A stretch of DNA of 64,000 bases from Pseudomonas fluorescens (GCF_019212185.1 NZ_CP078138.1:3454501-3518500); one strand, 5' to 3'. Positions 8,607 through 19,353 are shown, counted from the first letter of the stretch. Made by a program: numbers and translations. Notes: generated by a model not told the origin, from the sequence alone.

Positions 8607-9623
8607 ATGAATCCTCGCCTCCCCGCGCGCCTCAAGGCCGCCTTTCTCGTTACCGCCCTGCTCGGCGCAGGCCATGTTTATGCGGCGCCCAGCGCTGAAG
8701 GGATCGTGGTCTACAACGCCCAGCACGAAGGCCTGACCAAGGCCTGGGTCGAAGGGTTTACCCGTGAAACCGGGATAAAGGTCACCCTGCGCAACGGCGA
8801 TGACAGCGAGATGGGCAACCAACTGGTGCAGGAAGGTGCGGCCTCCCCGGCCGATGTATTCCTCACCGAGAACTCGCCGTCGATGGTACTGGTGGAGAAC
8901 GCCGGGCTGTTCACCCCGGTAGCGCCTGCGACCCTGGAGCAAGTCGGCGCGCCCTATCGTCCGGCCCACGGTAAATGGGTCGGTATTGCTGCGCGTTCAA
9001 CGGTGTTTGTCTACAACACCAGCAAGCTCAGCGAGGCCGCATTGCCCAAGTCCCTGATGGATCTTGCCGATCCGGCCTGGAAAGGTCGCTGGGCCGCCTC
9101 GCCGGCCGGCGCCGACTTCCAGGCAATCGTCAGCGCGGTGCTGGAACTCAAGGGCGAAGCCGCGACCCTCGAATGGCTCAAGGGCATGAAGGCCAACGCC
9201 ACGGCCTATCGCGGCAACAGCGCGGTGCTCAAGGCGGTGAATGCCGGGCAGATCGACGGCGGCGTGATCTACCACTACTACAGCTTCGTCGACCAGAACA
9301 AAACCGGGGAAAACAGCAAGAACACCACGCTGCACTACTTCAAGCACAAGGACCCGGGTGCCTTTGTCAGCCTGTCCGGCGGCGGCGTGCTGGCCTCCAG
9401 CAAACATCAGGAAGAAGCCCAGGCGTTCCTCAAGTGGATCACCGGCAAAGACGGTCAGGCGATTCTCAAGGACGGAAAATCCTTCGAGTACGCAGTCGGC
9501 AAAGACGCCGAGTCCAATCCGAAGCTGGTGCCGCTGGCGCAACTGGACGCACCGGCCATTGATGTTTCCCGACTCAATAGCAAAAAAGCCGTTGAACTGA
9601 TGACTCAGGCAGGGTTGTTGTAA
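8607..9623 (+). CDS. Fe3+ ABC transporter, periplasmic iron-binding protein (FbpA/FutA-like)
   Basis: The 338-aa protein begins with a Sec signal peptide (cleaved near [10 protein letters not shown]). The mature protein starts with [20 protein letters not shown] and continues as a class II binding fold. The segment [11 protein letters not shown], about residue 220, supplies the adjacent tyrosines that coordinate ferric iron in FbpA-type proteins. AGGAG at 8591-8595 precedes the ATG. It is the first gene of a three-gene operon (binding protein, permease, ATPase) and its promoter carries a Fur-like palindrome. Alternative ligands for this fold exist (thiamine, 2-aminoethylphosphonate), but the tyrosines and the Fur site favour iron. 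Confidence 0.85.
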   Translation: MNPRLPARLKAAFLVTALLGAGHVYAAPSAEGIVVYNAQHEGLTKAWVEGFTRETGIKVTLRNGDDSEMGNQLVQEGAASPADVFLTENSPSMVLVENAGLFTPVAPATLEQVGAPYRPAHGKWVGIAARSTVFVYNTSKLSEAALPKSLMDLADPAWKGRWAASPAGADFQAIVSAVLELKGEAATLEWLKGMKANATAYRGNSAVLKAVNAGQIDGGVIYHYYSFVDQNKTGENSKNTTLHYFKHKDPGAFVSLSGGGVLASSKHQEEAQAFLKWITGKDGQAILKDGKSFEYAVGKDAESNPKLVPLAQLDAPAIDVSRLNSKKAVELMTQAGLL

Positions 9624-9627
9624 GCCC

Positions 9628-11229
9628 ATGTCCAAGCCCGTTTCGCTAGCGGATAGCCGTGACGCTGCCCGCACGGCAACGCCCGTGACCCTGCGCCCGG
9701 TTTCCCGGCATCGCGTCGGCGGCTGGGTGATTGCGGCGTCGATCCTGGTGTCGTTGCTGGCGTTGATCCCCCTGGCGTTCGTCATCGGTGTTTCGCTGCA
9801 GACCGGCTGGGCGACCATCGTCCAGCTGGTTTTCCGTCCACGGGTCGGCGAATTGCTGATCAACACTGCCCTGTTGGTGTTGATCACCCTGCCACTGTGC
9901 ATTGTGCTCGGCGTGGCGTTGGCGTGGCTGACCGAGCGCACCGACCTGCCAGGACGGCGCCTGTGGTCGGTGCTGGCAATTGCGCCGATCGCGGTGCCGG
10001 CCTTCGTCCACAGCTACGCCTGGGTCAGTCTGGTGCCGCCGATCCACGATTTGTTTGCCGCGGTCCTGGTGTCGGTGATCGCCTATTTCCCGTTCCTCTA
10101 TTTACCCGTGGCCGCCACCCTGCGCCGGCTGGACCCGGCAATAGAAGACGTGGGCGAATCCCTTGGGCTGAAACCCTGGGCGGTGTTCTTTCGCCTGGTG
10201 CTGCCGCAATTGCGTCTGGCGATCTGCGGCGGCGCCTTGCTAGTGGGCCTGCATCTGCTCGCCGAATACGGCCTGTACGCGATGATTCGCTTCGACACCT
10301 TCACCACGGCGATCTTTGATCAGTTCCAGTCATCGTTCAACGGCCCGGCCGCCAATATGCTGGCCGGCGTATTGGCGTTGTGCTGCCTGGTGCTGCTGAC
10401 AGTGGAATCGGCGGCACGGGGCAAGGCGCGTTATGCCAGGGTCGGTTCCGGCAGCGCGCGCATCCAGCGCACCCAGCTATTGCGCGGCAAGAGCAGAGCC
10501 GTGGCGCTGGGGTTACCGATCATCACCAGCGCGCTGGCCCTCGGCGTGCCGTTGCTCACCTTGGGGCAGTGGCTGCTGGCCGGTGGCACCGAGGTGTGGC
10601 GCATGGCCGAGATCCTTCCGGCATTGCAGCAGACATTCTTGCTGGCTGGCTTTGGCGCACTCATTACCACGGTGGCGGCGGTGCCGGTGGCCTGGCTGTC
10701 GATTCGCGCTCCGGGCCGACTGCATCGCCTGCTGGAAAGCTGCAACTACATCACCAGTTCGTTGCCCGGCATTGTCGTCGCCCTGGCGCTGGTGACAGTG
10801 ACCATCCACTACGCCCGGCCCATTTACCAGACCACCGTGACCGTGCTGCTGGCGTACCTGTTGATGTTCCTGCCGCGAGCATTGGTCAGTTTGCGCGCCG
10901 GCATCGCCCAGGCCCCGGTGGAGCTGGAAAACATCGCCCGCAGCCTCGGTCGCTCACCGAGCCAGGCGCTGTGGCTGATCACCTTGCGCCTGGCCGCACC
11001 CGGTGCAGCGGCTGGCGCGGCCCTGGTGTTCCTGGCAATCACCAACGAACTGACCGCCACGCTGCTGCTGTCACCCAGCGGCACGCGCACCCTGGCCACC
11101 GGCTTCTGGGCGATGACCAGTGAAATCGACTACGCGGCGGCAGCGCCTTATGCGCTGATGATGATCCTGTTGTCGATGCCCCTGACCGCTCTTCTCTATC
11201 ACCAATCCAAACGTACGGCAGGCCGATGA
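9628..11229 (+). CDS. Fe3+ ABC transporter permease (FbpB-like, fused double permease)
   Basis: This 533-aa inner-membrane protein is made of two tandem binding-protein-dependent permease domains, as usual for FbpB/SfuB. Each half has the EAA-loop pattern: [23 protein letters not shown] in the first half, and [21 protein letters not shown] in the second. About 12 hydrophobic segments are seen. It begins 5 bp after the binding-protein gene and overlaps the ATPase gene by 4 bp (ATGA), so the three are translationally linked. It moves iron released from the periplasmic protein into the cytoplasm. Confidence 0.9.
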   Translation: MSKPVSLADSRDAARTATPVTLRPVSRHRVGGWVIAASILVSLLALIPLAFVIGVSLQTGWATIVQLVFRPRVGELLINTALLVLITLPLCIVLGVALAWLTERTDLPGRRLWSVLAIAPIAVPAFVHSYAWVSLVPPIHDLFAAVLVSVIAYFPFLYLPVAATLRRLDPAIEDVGESLGLKPWAVFFRLVLPQLRLAICGGALLVGLHLLAEYGLYAMIRFDTFTTAIFDQFQSSFNGPAANMLAGVLALCCLVLLTVESAARGKARYARVGSGSARIQRTQLLRGKSRAVALGLPIITSALALGVPLLTLGQWLLAGGTEVWRMAEILPALQQTFLLAGFGALITTVAAVPVAWLSIRAPGRLHRLLESCNYITSSLPGIVVALALVTVTIHYARPIYQTTVTVLLAYLLMFLPRALVSLRAGIAQAPVELENIARSLGRSPSQALWLITLRLAAPGAAAGAALVFLAITNELTATLLLSPSGTRTLATGFWAMTSEIDYAAAAPYALMMILLSMPLTALLYHQSKRTAGR

Positions 11230-12347
11230 ACGCCCTTGAACTCAACGCCCTCTACAAGACTTTCGGCAGCCTGCCGGCGCTGGACGACGTCAATCTTTCG
11301 GTGCCGGCGGGCAGCCGCACGGCCATCGTCGGCCCTTCGGGCTCGGGCAAAACCACCTTGCTGCGAATGATCGCCGGCTTCGAGTTTCCCGACACTGGCA
11401 GCATCCGGCTCAGCGGCCAGACCCTGGTGGACGCGACCACTCAGGTGCCAGCCCATCAGCGCTCAATCGGTTATGTACCGCAGGACGGTGCGCTGTTCCC
11501 CCATATGACGGTGGCCGGCAATATCGGCTTCGGCCTGTCCGGCACGGCGGCGGCAAAGCTGCAACGCATCGCCGAACTGCTGGAGAGCGTGGTGCTGGAA
11601 CCCCACATGGCCAAGCGTTGGCCCCACGAATTGTCGGGCGGCCAGCAACAGCGTGTGGCGCTGGCCCGGGCGCTGGCTCAGCGGCCGCGACTGATGCTGC
11701 TGGATGAGCCCTTCTCGGCGCTGGACACCGGTTTGCGCGCCTCGATGCGCAAGATGGTTGCCAAACTGCTTTCAGACGCCGGCGTCACCACCATTCTGGT
11801 GACCCACGACCAGGCCGAGGCGTTGTCGTTCGCCGATCAGTTGGCGGTGATGCGCCAGGGACGACTGGTCCAGGCCGGACAGCCGATGGACCTGTACCTG
11901 CGCCCCCACGACAGCCAGACCGCGTTTTTCCTCGGCGATGCGGTGGTGATGCCGGCCCGGGTCGAAGACGGCTGGGCCACCTGCGACCTGGGCCGGATCC
12001 AGGTCAACAATCCGCTCCATCGCGGTCCGGCGCACATCATGTTGCGTCCGGAACAGTTGCATCTGGTGCCGCACTCGGGCCCGGCGCACCAGGCTAACGG
12101 CTGCCTGGGGGTGGTCACCGACCGCGATTTCGGCGGCAATGTCTGCACCTTGACCGTCGAGTTGCATACCCGGCTTTGCCCGCTGCACGGCCATCCCGGT
12201 AACCGCTCGCTGCTGGTGCGCAGCTCGGGCATCGGTGCGCCACCAACCGGCAGCACGGTACACATATCTGCCCTGGGTGACGCCCATGTGCTGGCCGACA
12301 CGGTGGTCCACGACAATGACGCCATTACTTCACAAGTCACTTTATAA
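11226..12347 (+). CDS. Fe3+ ABC transporter ATP-binding protein (FbpC-like)
   Basis: This is a 373-aa ATPase. Walker A is GPSGSGKTT (~residue 38), the signature is LSGGQQQR, Walker B is [12 protein letters not shown] and the switch His is in [12 protein letters not shown]. The C-terminal ~130 residues form a TOBE-type regulatory domain, as in FbpC. It powers the permease encoded just upstream. Its stop codon at 12345-12347 lies inside the left arm of an inverted repeat shared with the end of the converging recombinase gene. Confidence 0.9.
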   Translation: MNALELNALYKTFGSLPALDDVNLSVPAGSRTAIVGPSGSGKTTLLRMIAGFEFPDTGSIRLSGQTLVDATTQVPAHQRSIGYVPQDGALFPHMTVAGNIGFGLSGTAAAKLQRIAELLESVVLEPHMAKRWPHELSGGQQQRVALARALAQRPRLMLLDEPFSALDTGLRASMRKMVAKLLSDAGVTTILVTHDQAEALSFADQLAVMRQGRLVQAGQPMDLYLRPHDSQTAFFLGDAVVMPARVEDGWATCDLGRIQVNNPLHRGPAHIMLRPEQLHLVPHSGPAHQANGCLGVVTDRDFGGNVCTLTVELHTRLCPLHGHPGNRSLLVRSSGIGAPPTGSTVHISALGDAHVLADTVVHDNDAITSQVTL

Positions 12348-12372
12348 AACAGCTGTAATGCACTGTTTATAA
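12341..12372. repeat. Inverted repeat between the iron ABC operon and the recombinase gene
   Basis: TTATAAAACAG (12342-12352) faces CTGTTTATAA (12363-12372); they are complementary apart from one extra A, around a 10-bp centre. It spans the stop of the ATPase gene and ends 3 bp from the stop of the recombinase gene. It may be a weak bidirectional terminator (no T-run), or a core-type binding site for the neighbouring tyrosine recombinase, whose targets are typically paired ~11-bp arms. Confidence 0.4.
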
Positions 12373-12375
12373 GGA

Positions 12376-13455
12376 CTAAAGATCGAAACGATCGACCGCA
12401 CGCCGGCGCTCGTTATCGTCGCGCACGTCGTAATTGGCAGTGGTCTGGATGTTGCTGTGGTGCGCCAGCTTCTGCGCGATCGACAGGTCGTGCTCCTCGA
12501 TCACCCGGGTAATGAATGAGCGGCGGAAGTCGTGGGGCATGATTTTCACCCCGACCTGGGTGCCACGCTGACGGGCGATGTAGTAGATCGCGTGCTTGGT
12601 GATGCGTTCGCGGGTGATGTGGCTGCCGCGGCGAATTCGGTTGAACAGAAAACCATCGTCTTCCTGGCCTTCCACCAGAAATGAGCGACGCAGGTCGAGC
12701 CAGGCCTGGAGCTTGTCGAACGCCCAGGTCGGGGCGTACTTGATCAACTGTTTATTCCCCTTGCCGGTCACCTGCAGGCTGCGCTCGCTGAAGTCGACCT
12801 GGGCCAGATCGAGGTTCACCGATTCGGACTTGCGCATTCCCGAGCCATATAACAAGGCAATCACTGCCGCGTCGCGCAGGCCCTGGGGGCGCGGGTCGGC
12901 GGCGCACACGGCCATCAGGTCGTGGATCAGCGTGCGCTTGAGGTTGCGCCCCTGGGACAGGCGCGTCCCGGCGATGCCCTTGACCGAGCGGATTTTCAGC
13001 AGGTGATCCTGGCTGATCAGGCTCATGCGCCAGGCTTCGTTCATCACCCCGCGTACCGCATTAACGTACAAGGACGAGGTATTGGGCGCGTAACCGTCAC
13101 TGCGCAGCGCTGCCACCAGGGCCACCACGTCTTCGGGCTGCAACTGGTGCCAGGGGATGTCGTCCATGTTGACTTCATCGAAACCCAGACGGTCAGCGGC
13201 ATCCTGCAGTACGTAGCGGATGGTCATCTGGCTGGAGGGAGCGAGCCGCGCCAGGTACAGGGATAACGGATTGGCACGCGGGGCATGTTGGACTGGAGTA
13301 GCGGGTAACTCGGACAAACGAACAGGACCTTGAATAAACACGGCTCGGATGGATTCGAGCGCTGATTGAAAACTATAGATGACCGGCAAGGATAAACCGC
13401 GAAATCCATGCTGTCTGCGCCAGTCCCTGTCTGGCAGAAATTTCCGATGAAACAA
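12376..13455 (-). CDS. Tyrosine-type site-specific recombinase/integrase (lone)
   Basis: The reading frame gives up to 359 aa. The C-terminal catalytic domain is complete: Arg208 (GSGMRKSE), Lys232 (TGKGNK), His308 and Arg311 (PHDFRRSF), His332 (LAHHS) and nucleophile Tyr342 (TTANYD). A SAM-like core-binding domain precedes it (~residues 62-160). The start is uncertain: 13455 is the longest, while GTG at 13341 would give a 321-aa protein closer to XerC/XerD size. No prophage, excisionase or transposon genes accompany it. It lies tail-to-tail with the iron ABC operon and head-to-head with arnC, in the place where arnB would be expected. The protein looks intact and its target is unknown. Confidence 0.82.
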   Translation of the reverse strand: MFHRKFLPDRDWRRQHGFRGLSLPVIYSFQSALESIRAVFIQGPVRLSELPATPVQHAPRANPLSLYLARLAPSSQMTIRYVLQDAADRLGFDEVNMDDIPWHQLQPEDVVALVAALRSDGYAPNTSSLYVNAVRGVMNEAWRMSLISQDHLLKIRSVKGIAGTRLSQGRNLKRTLIHDLMAVCAADPRPQGLRDAAVIALLYGSGMRKSESVNLDLAQVDFSERSLQVTGKGNKQLIKYAPTWAFDKLQAWLDLRRSFLVEGQEDDGFLFNRIRRGSHITRERITKHAIYYIARQRGTQVGVKIMPHDFRRSFITRVIEEHDLSIAQKLAHHSNIQTTANYDVRDDNERRRAVDRFDL

Positions 13456-13818
13456 TCCACTTCAGCCGAAGTCTGAACACTTGCTGTAAAGCTGCACGCT
13501 AAACGATTTGAACACCGTTTTTTCATGTCACTTTCACATTTTTGCGCTTACTCTCAGCGCCACCGCAACAACTGGCCGATTAACCACAACTGCCGCCTCG
13601 ATGAAACTAAAGTTAATCAATGTGCATTTTCAAAAAAATCGGCTAAATCTCTGATATGTATTATTTTTCTCGATAAAAGTCGTAAGGGACATCGTCTTGA
13701 AAGCCTGTTTCACGCGCAGCCACCTGCCGACCTGCCTTGCCACAATGCCCGACACCGAATGGAACTCGGCACACCGTTGTGTCAGCGGTGCCCCCGAACA
13801 CACCCAGGACTCAAGCCA
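13456..13818 (+). promoter_or_regulatory. arnC leader region (no arnB)
   Basis: The 363 bp between the recombinase start and arnC hold no recognisable gene. The in-frame upstream extension of arnC (from 13525) looks non-coding. The stretch 13600-13690 is strikingly AT-rich for this genome (TATGTATTATTTTTC near 13655) and probably contains the arn promoter. No HTTAAD-N5-HTTAAD (PmrA) or tandem GTTCAG (PhoP) motif was found here, unlike the Ais-like/arnT1 and efe promoters. No trace of the C-terminus of ArnB was recognised. Confidence 0.45.
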
Positions 13819-14838
13819 TTGAAGCCATATCCAATTAACTGCGTATCGATCGTCATTCCGGTCTTCAACGAAGAAGAAAGTTTGCCCGAGTTGCTGCGGC
13901 GCACTGAAGCGGCGTGCGAGCAACTCAAGCAGGACTATGAAATCGTCATGGTCGATGACGGCAGCCGCGACACCTCCGCGCACTTGCTCGAAGCCGCCGC
14001 TGAACGCGAGGGCAGCAAGGTGGTGGCGGTGATTCTCAACCGCAATTACGGCCAGCACGCGGCGATCATGGCCGGCTTCGAGCAGTGCCGGGGCGACGTG
14101 GTGATTACCCTGGACGCCGACCTGCAGAACCCGCCGGAAGAAATTCCGCGCCTGGTGGCCCAGGCCGAACTGGGCTACGACGTGGTTGCCACGGTGCGCA
14201 ACAATCGCCAGGACTCGGCCTTGCGCCGTTATCCGTCGAAGCTGATCAACCTCGCCGTGCAGCGCTCCACCGGCGTTGCCATGAGCGACTATGGCTGCAT
14301 GTTGCGGGCCTATCGGCGCACGGTGGTCGACGCCATGCTGGCCTGCCGCGAGCGCAGCACCTTTATCCCTATTCTCGCCAACAGCTTCGCCCGCCATACC
14401 ACCGAGATTCTGGTGCAGCACGCCGAGCGCGAGCACGGCGAATCGAAATACAGTGCCATGCGCCTGATCAACCTGATGTTTGACCTGATCACCTGTATGA
14501 CCACCACCCCGCTGCGCCTGCTGAGCATCATCGGCTTCAGCATGGCCGCGCTGGGCATGCTCTTCGCCTTCAGCCTGATCGTGTTGCGCCTGGTGTTTGG
14601 TGCCGACTGGGCCGGTGACGGCATGTTCGTGCTGTTTGCCATTCTCTTCGTGTTCACCGGCGGCCAGTTCATCGGCATGGGCCTGCTGGGCGAGTACCTG
14701 GGGCGCATGTACGGCGATGTCCGTGCCCGCCCGCGCTTTTTCATTGAAAAGGTCCTGCGCAGCCAACCTGCTCCGCGAGCCCCTGCTGTCACCGTCGACG
14801 GTTTGACTTCCACTCCTACTGACCAGGTTACGCCATGA
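13819..14838 (+). CDS. arnC: Undecaprenyl-phosphate 4-deoxy-4-formamido-L-arabinose transferase ArnC
   Basis: ArnC transfers formamido-arabinose from UDP to undecaprenyl phosphate on the cytoplasmic face. It is a family 2 glycosyltransferase: [18 protein letters not shown] starts the nucleotide-binding fold, LDADLQNPP holds the DxD-like motif, and two C-terminal membrane segments follow (~residues 235-255 and 268-290). The start is placed at a TTG (13819), because the sequence from there reads [12 protein letters not shown], the start I know for Pseudomonas ArnC, and gives exactly 339 aa. The longer frame from 13525 adds an implausible leader. It overlaps arnA by 4 bp. It is the first arn gene here; arnB is missing. 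Confidence 0.92.
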   Translation: MKPYPINCVSIVIPVFNEEESLPELLRRTEAACEQLKQDYEIVMVDDGSRDTSAHLLEAAAEREGSKVVAVILNRNYGQHAAIMAGFEQCRGDVVITLDADLQNPPEEIPRLVAQAELGYDVVATVRNNRQDSALRRYPSKLINLAVQRSTGVAMSDYGCMLRAYRRTVVDAMLACRERSTFIPILANSFARHTTEILVQHAEREHGESKYSAMRLINLMFDLITCMTTTPLRLLSIIGFSMAALGMLFAFSLIVLRLVFGADWAGDGMFVLFAILFVFTGGQFIGMGLLGEYLGRMYGDVRARPRFFIEKVLRSQPAPRAPAVTVDGLTSTPTDQVTP

Positions 14839-16826
14839 GTACCAAAGCTGTTGTCTTCGCCTATCACGACATTGGCTGTGCTGGTATCGAAGCCCTGCTC
14901 GACGCCGGCATCCAGATCGCCGCAGTGTTCACCCACGCCGACGACCCCAAGGAAAATACGTTCTACGGCTCGGTCGCTCAGCTCTGTGCGCGCAAAGGCA
15001 TCACCGTACATGCCCCGGAAGATGCCAATCACCCGCTGTGGGTCGAGCGCATTGCCAAGCTCAACGCCGACTACCTGTTCTCCTTTTACTACCGCAACCT
15101 GCTGAGCGAAGCGCTGCTGGCCACCGCGAGCAAAGGTGCATTCAATCTGCACGGCTCGTTGCTGCCGGCCTACCGTGGTCGCGCACCGGCCAACTGGGTC
15201 CTGGTCAACGGTGAAAGCGTCACCGGCGTGACCCTGCACCGCATGGTCAAGCGTGCCGATGCCGGTGCCATCGTCGCCCAGCAACAGGTTGCCATCGAGC
15301 GTCAAGACAGCGCCCTGACCCTGCACGGCAAGCTGCGTGAAGCGGCCTCAAGCCTGCTGCGCGATACCTTGCCGCTGCTGATCCAGGGCAAGACCACTGA
15401 AACCCCACAGGACGAGTCCAAGGCCAGCGTCTATGGCCGACGCACCGCCGCCGACGGCAAGCTGGACTGGAAGCTGCCGGCGGAGCAACTGTTCAACCTG
15501 GTGCGCGCCGTGACCCAGCCTTACCCAGGCGCATTTTGTGCGGTGGGCGAGCACAAGCTGATTGTCTGGAGCGCCGAGGTGGTCAAGGGCAACGAAGGCC
15601 AGGCACCGGGCCGGGTGATCAGTGTCGAGCCGCTGCGCATTGCCTGCGGTGAGGACTCGCTGGTGGTCGTTTCCGGGCAGCGCAATGACAACGGCCTGTT
15701 CCTCGGCGGCCCGCAACTGGCCGACGAACTGGGGCTGGTCGACGGTTCGCTGCTGCGCGGTGCCGAGTCCGGGCGCAAGCCACGTCGCACGCGGGTGCTG
15801 ATCCTCGGCGTCAACGGCTTCATCGGCAACCACCTGTCCGAGCGTCTGCTGCGTGACGAGCGCTACGAGGTCTACGGCCTGGATATTGGCTGCGACGCCA
15901 TCGAGCGCTTGCGCAATCACCCGAATTTCCATTACGTCGAAGGCGATATCAGCATTCACTCCGAGTGGATCGAGTACCACATCAAGAAATGCGACGTGGT
16001 CCTGCCACTGGTGGCCATCGCCACCCCCATCGAATACACCCGCAACCCATTGCGCGTGTTCGAACTGGATTTCGAGGAAAACCTCAAGCTGGTGCGCTAC
16101 TGCGTCAAGTACAACAAGCGCGTGGTTTTCCCGTCGACCTCCGAAGTCTATGGCATGTGCCAGGACCAGAACTTCGACGAAGACAGCTCCAACCTGGTGG
16201 TCGGGCCGATCAACAAGCAACGCTGGATCTACTCGGTGTCCAAGCAACTGCTGGACCGGGTGATCTGGGCCTACGGCCAGAAAGGCCTGAACTTCACGCT
16301 GTTCCGTCCGTTCAACTGGATGGGCCCGCGCCTGGACCGCCTCGATTCGGCGCGTATCGGCAGCTCCCGGGCGATCACCCAGTTGATCCTCAACCTGGTG
16401 GAAGGCACGCCGATCCGCCTGTTCGACGGTGGCGAACAAAAACGCTGCTTCACCGACATTGCCGATGGCATTGAAGCCTTGGCGCGGATCATCGACAACG
16501 ACAACGACGCCTGCAACGGCCAGATCATCAACATCGGTAACCCGGATAACGAAGCCAGCATTCGCCAGTTGGGCGAAGAGCTGCTGCGCCAGTTCGAGGC
16601 ACATCCACTGCGCGGCAACTTCCCGCCTTTCGCCGGCTTCCGCGAAGTCGAGAGCAAGGCGTTCTACGGCACCGGTTATCAGGACGTGGCTCACCGCAAG
16701 CCGAGCATCGCCAACGCCAAGCGCCTGCTGGACTGGACGCCGACGGTCGAAATGAGCGAGACCATCGCCAACACGCTGGACTTCTTCCTGCGCGAAGCCA
16801 TGCTCGAAATCGCGGACAAGCGCTGA
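14835..16826 (+). CDS. arnA: Bifunctional UDP-glucuronate decarboxylase / UDP-Ara4N formyltransferase ArnA
   Basis: This 663-aa bifunctional cytosolic enzyme has both active sites intact. The N-terminal formyltransferase (residues 1-~300) has Asn104 and His106 in [11 protein letters not shown] and Asp142 in RADAGAIV. The C-terminal oxidative decarboxylase (from ~315) has the NAD motif GVNGFIG (324-330) and the PSTSEVYG active-site segment with Ser435/Glu436. It makes UDP-4-keto-pentose from UDP-glucuronate and formylates UDP-Ara4N; the amination between these two steps is done by ArnB, which is not encoded here. Its ATG overlaps the arnC stop (ATGA), and its TGA overlaps the arnD ATG by one base. 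Confidence 0.96.
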   Translation: MSTKAVVFAYHDIGCAGIEALLDAGIQIAAVFTHADDPKENTFYGSVAQLCARKGITVHAPEDANHPLWVERIAKLNADYLFSFYYRNLLSEALLATASKGAFNLHGSLLPAYRGRAPANWVLVNGESVTGVTLHRMVKRADAGAIVAQQQVAIERQDSALTLHGKLREAASSLLRDTLPLLIQGKTTETPQDESKASVYGRRTAADGKLDWKLPAEQLFNLVRAVTQPYPGAFCAVGEHKLIVWSAEVVKGNEGQAPGRVISVEPLRIACGEDSLVVVSGQRNDNGLFLGGPQLADELGLVDGSLLRGAESGRKPRRTRVLILGVNGFIGNHLSERLLRDERYEVYGLDIGCDAIERLRNHPNFHYVEGDISIHSEWIEYHIKKCDVVLPLVAIATPIEYTRNPLRVFELDFEENLKLVRYCVKYNKRVVFPSTSEVYGMCQDQNFDEDSSNLVVGPINKQRWIYSVSKQLLDRVIWAYGQKGLNFTLFRPFNWMGPRLDRLDSARIGSSRAITQLILNLVEGTPIRLFDGGEQKRCFTDIADGIEALARIIDNDNDACNGQIINIGNPDNEASIRQLGEELLRQFEAHPLRGNFPPFAGFREVESKAFYGTGYQDVAHRKPSIANAKRLLDWTPTVEMSETIANTLDFFLREAMLEIADKR

Positions 16827-17710
16827 TGCAGGCAGGCCTTCGCATTGATGTCGACACCTACCGGGGGACCCGTGACGGGGTCCCCCGGTTGTTGGAGTTG
16901 CTGGACGAAGCTCAGGTCAAGGCGACGTTTTTCTTTAGCGTTGGCCCGGACAACATGGGGCGCCACTTGTGGCGCCTGATCCGTCCGCAATTTCTCTGGA
17001 AAATGCTCCGCTCCAACGCCGTCGGCCTGTATGGCCTGGACATCTTGCTGGCCGGCACCGCCTGGCCGGGTAAGCCGATCGGTCGTGATCTCGGCCATCT
17101 GATGCGCCAGACTGCTGCCGCCGGTCATGAAGTCGGCCTGCACGCCTGGGATCACCATGGCTGGCAGGCCAATGCCGGGCGCTGGAGTGACGCGCAGTTG
17201 AGCGAGCAGATTCGGCGCGGGGTCGAGACCCTCAGCGACATTCTCGGCCAGGCGGTCGATTGCTCGGCGGCGGCCGGTTGGCGTGCCGATGAGCGAGTGA
17301 TCGAGGCCAAGCAGCGCTTTGGTTTTCGCTACAACAGTGACTGCCGCGGGCACAGCCTGTTCCAGCCACGACTGACGGACGGTAGCCTCGGCGCCGTGCA
17401 AGTGCCGGTCGACCTGCCGACCTTCGATGAAGTGGTCGGGCCGCTGGTATCCGTCGAAGCATTCAACGCTTTTATTCTCGAGCGCTTCAGCCCCAAGAAG
17501 CTGAACGTCTACACCATCCACGCAGAAGTAGAAGGGATTCTGATGGCTGATCATTTCCGAGCATTGCTCAAGGATGCGCGTGCGCGTGACATCCAGTTCC
17601 AACCCCTGGGCCAGTTGCTGCCCGCCGACCCCGCCGGCCTGCCGGCAGGCCAGGTGCAGCGCGGCACCCTCGAAGGCCGTGAAGGCTGGCTGGGAGTGCA
17701 AGGCGCATGA
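16826..17710 (+). CDS. arnD: 4-deoxy-4-formamido-Ara-undecaprenyl-phosphate deformylase ArnD
   Basis: The 294-aa NodB-type polysaccharide deacetylase removes the formyl group from the undecaprenyl-linked sugar before flipping. The metal-binding pattern is visible: [15 protein letters not shown] at the start (Asp8/Asp10) and HAWDHHGW (~residue 108-115) for the His pair. Length and ends match Pseudomonas ArnD. It shares one base with arnA and overlaps arnT2 by 4 bp. A very stable hairpin lies within its first 21 codons (separate entry). Confidence 0.94.
   Translation: MQAGLRIDVDTYRGTRDGVPRLLELLDEAQVKATFFFSVGPDNMGRHLWRLIRPQFLWKMLRSNAVGLYGLDILLAGTAWPGKPIGRDLGHLMRQTAAAGHEVGLHAWDHHGWQANAGRWSDAQLSEQIRRGVETLSDILGQAVDCSAAAGWRADERVIEAKQRFGFRYNSDCRGHSLFQPRLTDGSLGAVQVPVDLPTFDEVVGPLVSVEAFNAFILERFSPKKLNVYTIHAEVEGILMADHFRALLKDARARDIQFQPLGQLLPADPAGLPAGQVQRGTLEGREGWLGVQGA
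16861..16888 (+). repeat. Strong hairpin inside the 5' end of arnD
   Basis: CCGGGGGACCC (16861-16871) is perfectly complementary to GGGTCCCCCGG (16878-16888), with a 6-nt loop, starting 35 nt after the arnD ATG. The codons encode the conserved [11 protein letters not shown] segment, so the pairing may be a by-product of coding. An 11-bp all-but-two GC stem could still slow ribosomes or polymerase in mid-operon. Confidence 0.6.
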
Positions 17711-19353
17711 CCAGACGCTGGGCGTTGCCCCTTCTGCTGTTGGCCTTCGGCCTGTTCTACCTGCTGCCGACCGTCACCCACGGTTTGTGGATTCCCGATG
17801 AAGCTCGCTATGCGCAAATTGGCCAGGAAATGCTCCTGAGCGGGCATTGGGCGTCGCCGCATTTCATGGGCATCCGCTATTTCGAGAAACCGGTGGCCGG
17901 CTACTGGATGATCGCCATCGGCCAGGCGATTTTTGGCGACAACCTGTTCGGCGTGCGCATCGCCTCGGCGCTGAGTACCGGCTTGAGCGTGTTGCTGGCC
18001 TACATGATTGCCCGGCGCCTGTGGAATGACCCACGCAAGAGCCTGACCTGCGCCCTGCTCTACATGAGCTTCTGCGTGGTGGTCGGCCAGGCCGGCTATG
18101 CCAACCTCGATCCGCAATTCACCTTCTGGGTCAATCTGAGCCTGGTGGGGCTGTGGTTTGCCTGCGACAGCCAGACGCCGCGAGCGCGCGTCGGTTTCTG
18201 GGCGCTGACCGGATTCGCCTGCGGCATGGGCTTCATGACCAAGGGTTTTCTCGCCTGGTTATTGCCGGTGCTGGTGGCATTGCCCTATTTGCTCTGGCAA
18301 AAACGCCTGCGTGAACTGCTGACCTACGGCGGCATCGCCGTGCTGGTCGCGGTGCTCGTGAGCCTGCCCTGGGCCCTGACGATCCACGCCCAGGAGCCGG
18401 ACTTCTGGAATTTCTTCTTCTGGCATGAACACATCCGCCGCTTCTCTGGCGAGGATGCGCAACATGCCGAACCCTTCTGGTATTACCTGCCGTTGCTGGT
18501 CGCTTTCAGCCTGCCCTGGGTCGCGCTGCTGCCGGTGGCGTTCAAGCAAGCCTGGCAGGAGCGTCGTCAGGCAAGCATTGGCTTCCTGCTGATCTGGCTG
18601 CTGATGCCGCTGCTGTTCTTCAGCGTCGCCAAAGGCAAGTTGCCAAGCTACATCTTCCCCTGCCTGCTGCCGTTGGCCCTGCTGATGGGCCACGCCCTGG
18701 TGGATCGCCTGGCAGCCAGGCAAACCCGCGCCATCAGCGTCAACGGCGTGTTGAACCTGGTGCTTGGCCTGCTGGTGTTGCTGGCCCTCGTGTATTTCCA
18801 GATCAAGAAGCCGCTCTACCACAACGAGCCAAGTCACCTGGTACTGGTGTTTGTCGCGCTGCTCGGCTGGATCCTCTGCAGTGCCGTGCAAGCCCTGCGG
18901 CCGTTGCAGCTGTGGGCGGCGCCGGTGTTGGGCAGTTGGTTGTTCGTCGCACTGGTGCCAGCGGGTCTGCCCAATTCCGTGGTCTACAACAAGACCCCGG
19001 ACCAGTTCATCGCCGATCACGTTGCCGAACTCAGCCAAAGCACCCATCTGCTGAGCAATGACCTCGGTGCTGCGTCCGCCCTGGCCTGGCGCCTCAAGCG
19101 CCCGGACGTGGAACTCTACAACACCGTCGGCGAAGTGAAATATGGCCTGGCGTATCCTGACACCCTGCATCGTCGGGTCGACTTCCTCAAAGTCAGCCAA
19201 TGGATGGCCGATGCACGCAAGGAAGGCCAAGTCGGCGTGGTAATGCGCATCAACGGCGAGGAACACTATGAAATCGACCAGTTGCCCCAGGACTTCAAGC
19301 GGTACGACCAGGGCAACCTGGTGATCCTGATCTTCGCCAAGAGTCAGCCATGA
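17707..19353 (+). CDS. arnT: Undecaprenyl-phosphate Ara4N transferase ArnT, copy 2 (operon copy)
   Basis: This is the 548-aa ArnT in its normal operon place, with catalytic-loop motifs [12 protein letters not shown] and [11 protein letters not shown], about 12 membrane segments and the C-terminal periplasmic domain. It attaches Ara4N to lipid A on the periplasmic side. Compared with copy 1 (6544-8250) it lacks the ~20-residue N-terminal extension and differs throughout. Both look functional. ATGA overlaps join it to arnD and arnE. Confidence 0.95.
   Translation: MTRRWALPLLLLAFGLFYLLPTVTHGLWIPDEARYAQIGQEMLLSGHWASPHFMGIRYFEKPVAGYWMIAIGQAIFGDNLFGVRIASALSTGLSVLLAYMIARRLWNDPRKSLTCALLYMSFCVVVGQAGYANLDPQFTFWVNLSLVGLWFACDSQTPRARVGFWALTGFACGMGFMTKGFLAWLLPVLVALPYLLWQKRLRELLTYGGIAVLVAVLVSLPWALTIHAQEPDFWNFFFWHEHIRRFSGEDAQHAEPFWYYLPLLVAFSLPWVALLPVAFKQAWQERRQASIGFLLIWLLMPLLFFSVAKGKLPSYIFPCLLPLALLMGHALVDRLAARQTRAISVNGVLNLVLGLLVLLALVYFQIKKPLYHNEPSHLVLVFVALLGWILCSAVQALRPLQLWAAPVLGSWLFVALVPAGLPNSVVYNKTPDQFIADHVAELSQSTHLLSNDLGAASALAWRLKRPDVELYNTVGEVKYGLAYPDTLHRRVDFLKVSQWMADARKEGQVGVVMRINGEEHYEIDQLPQDFKRYDQGNLVILIFAKSQP

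Noticed and set aside
13525..13818. Upstream in-frame extension of arnC, or a remnant of arnB
   Set aside because: The 98 residues show no ArnB features and do not match ArnC starts; the TTG at 13819 gives the known N-terminus.
15348..16694. 448-aa open frame on the minus strand
   Set aside because: It is antisense to arnA, with composition typical of a shadow frame.
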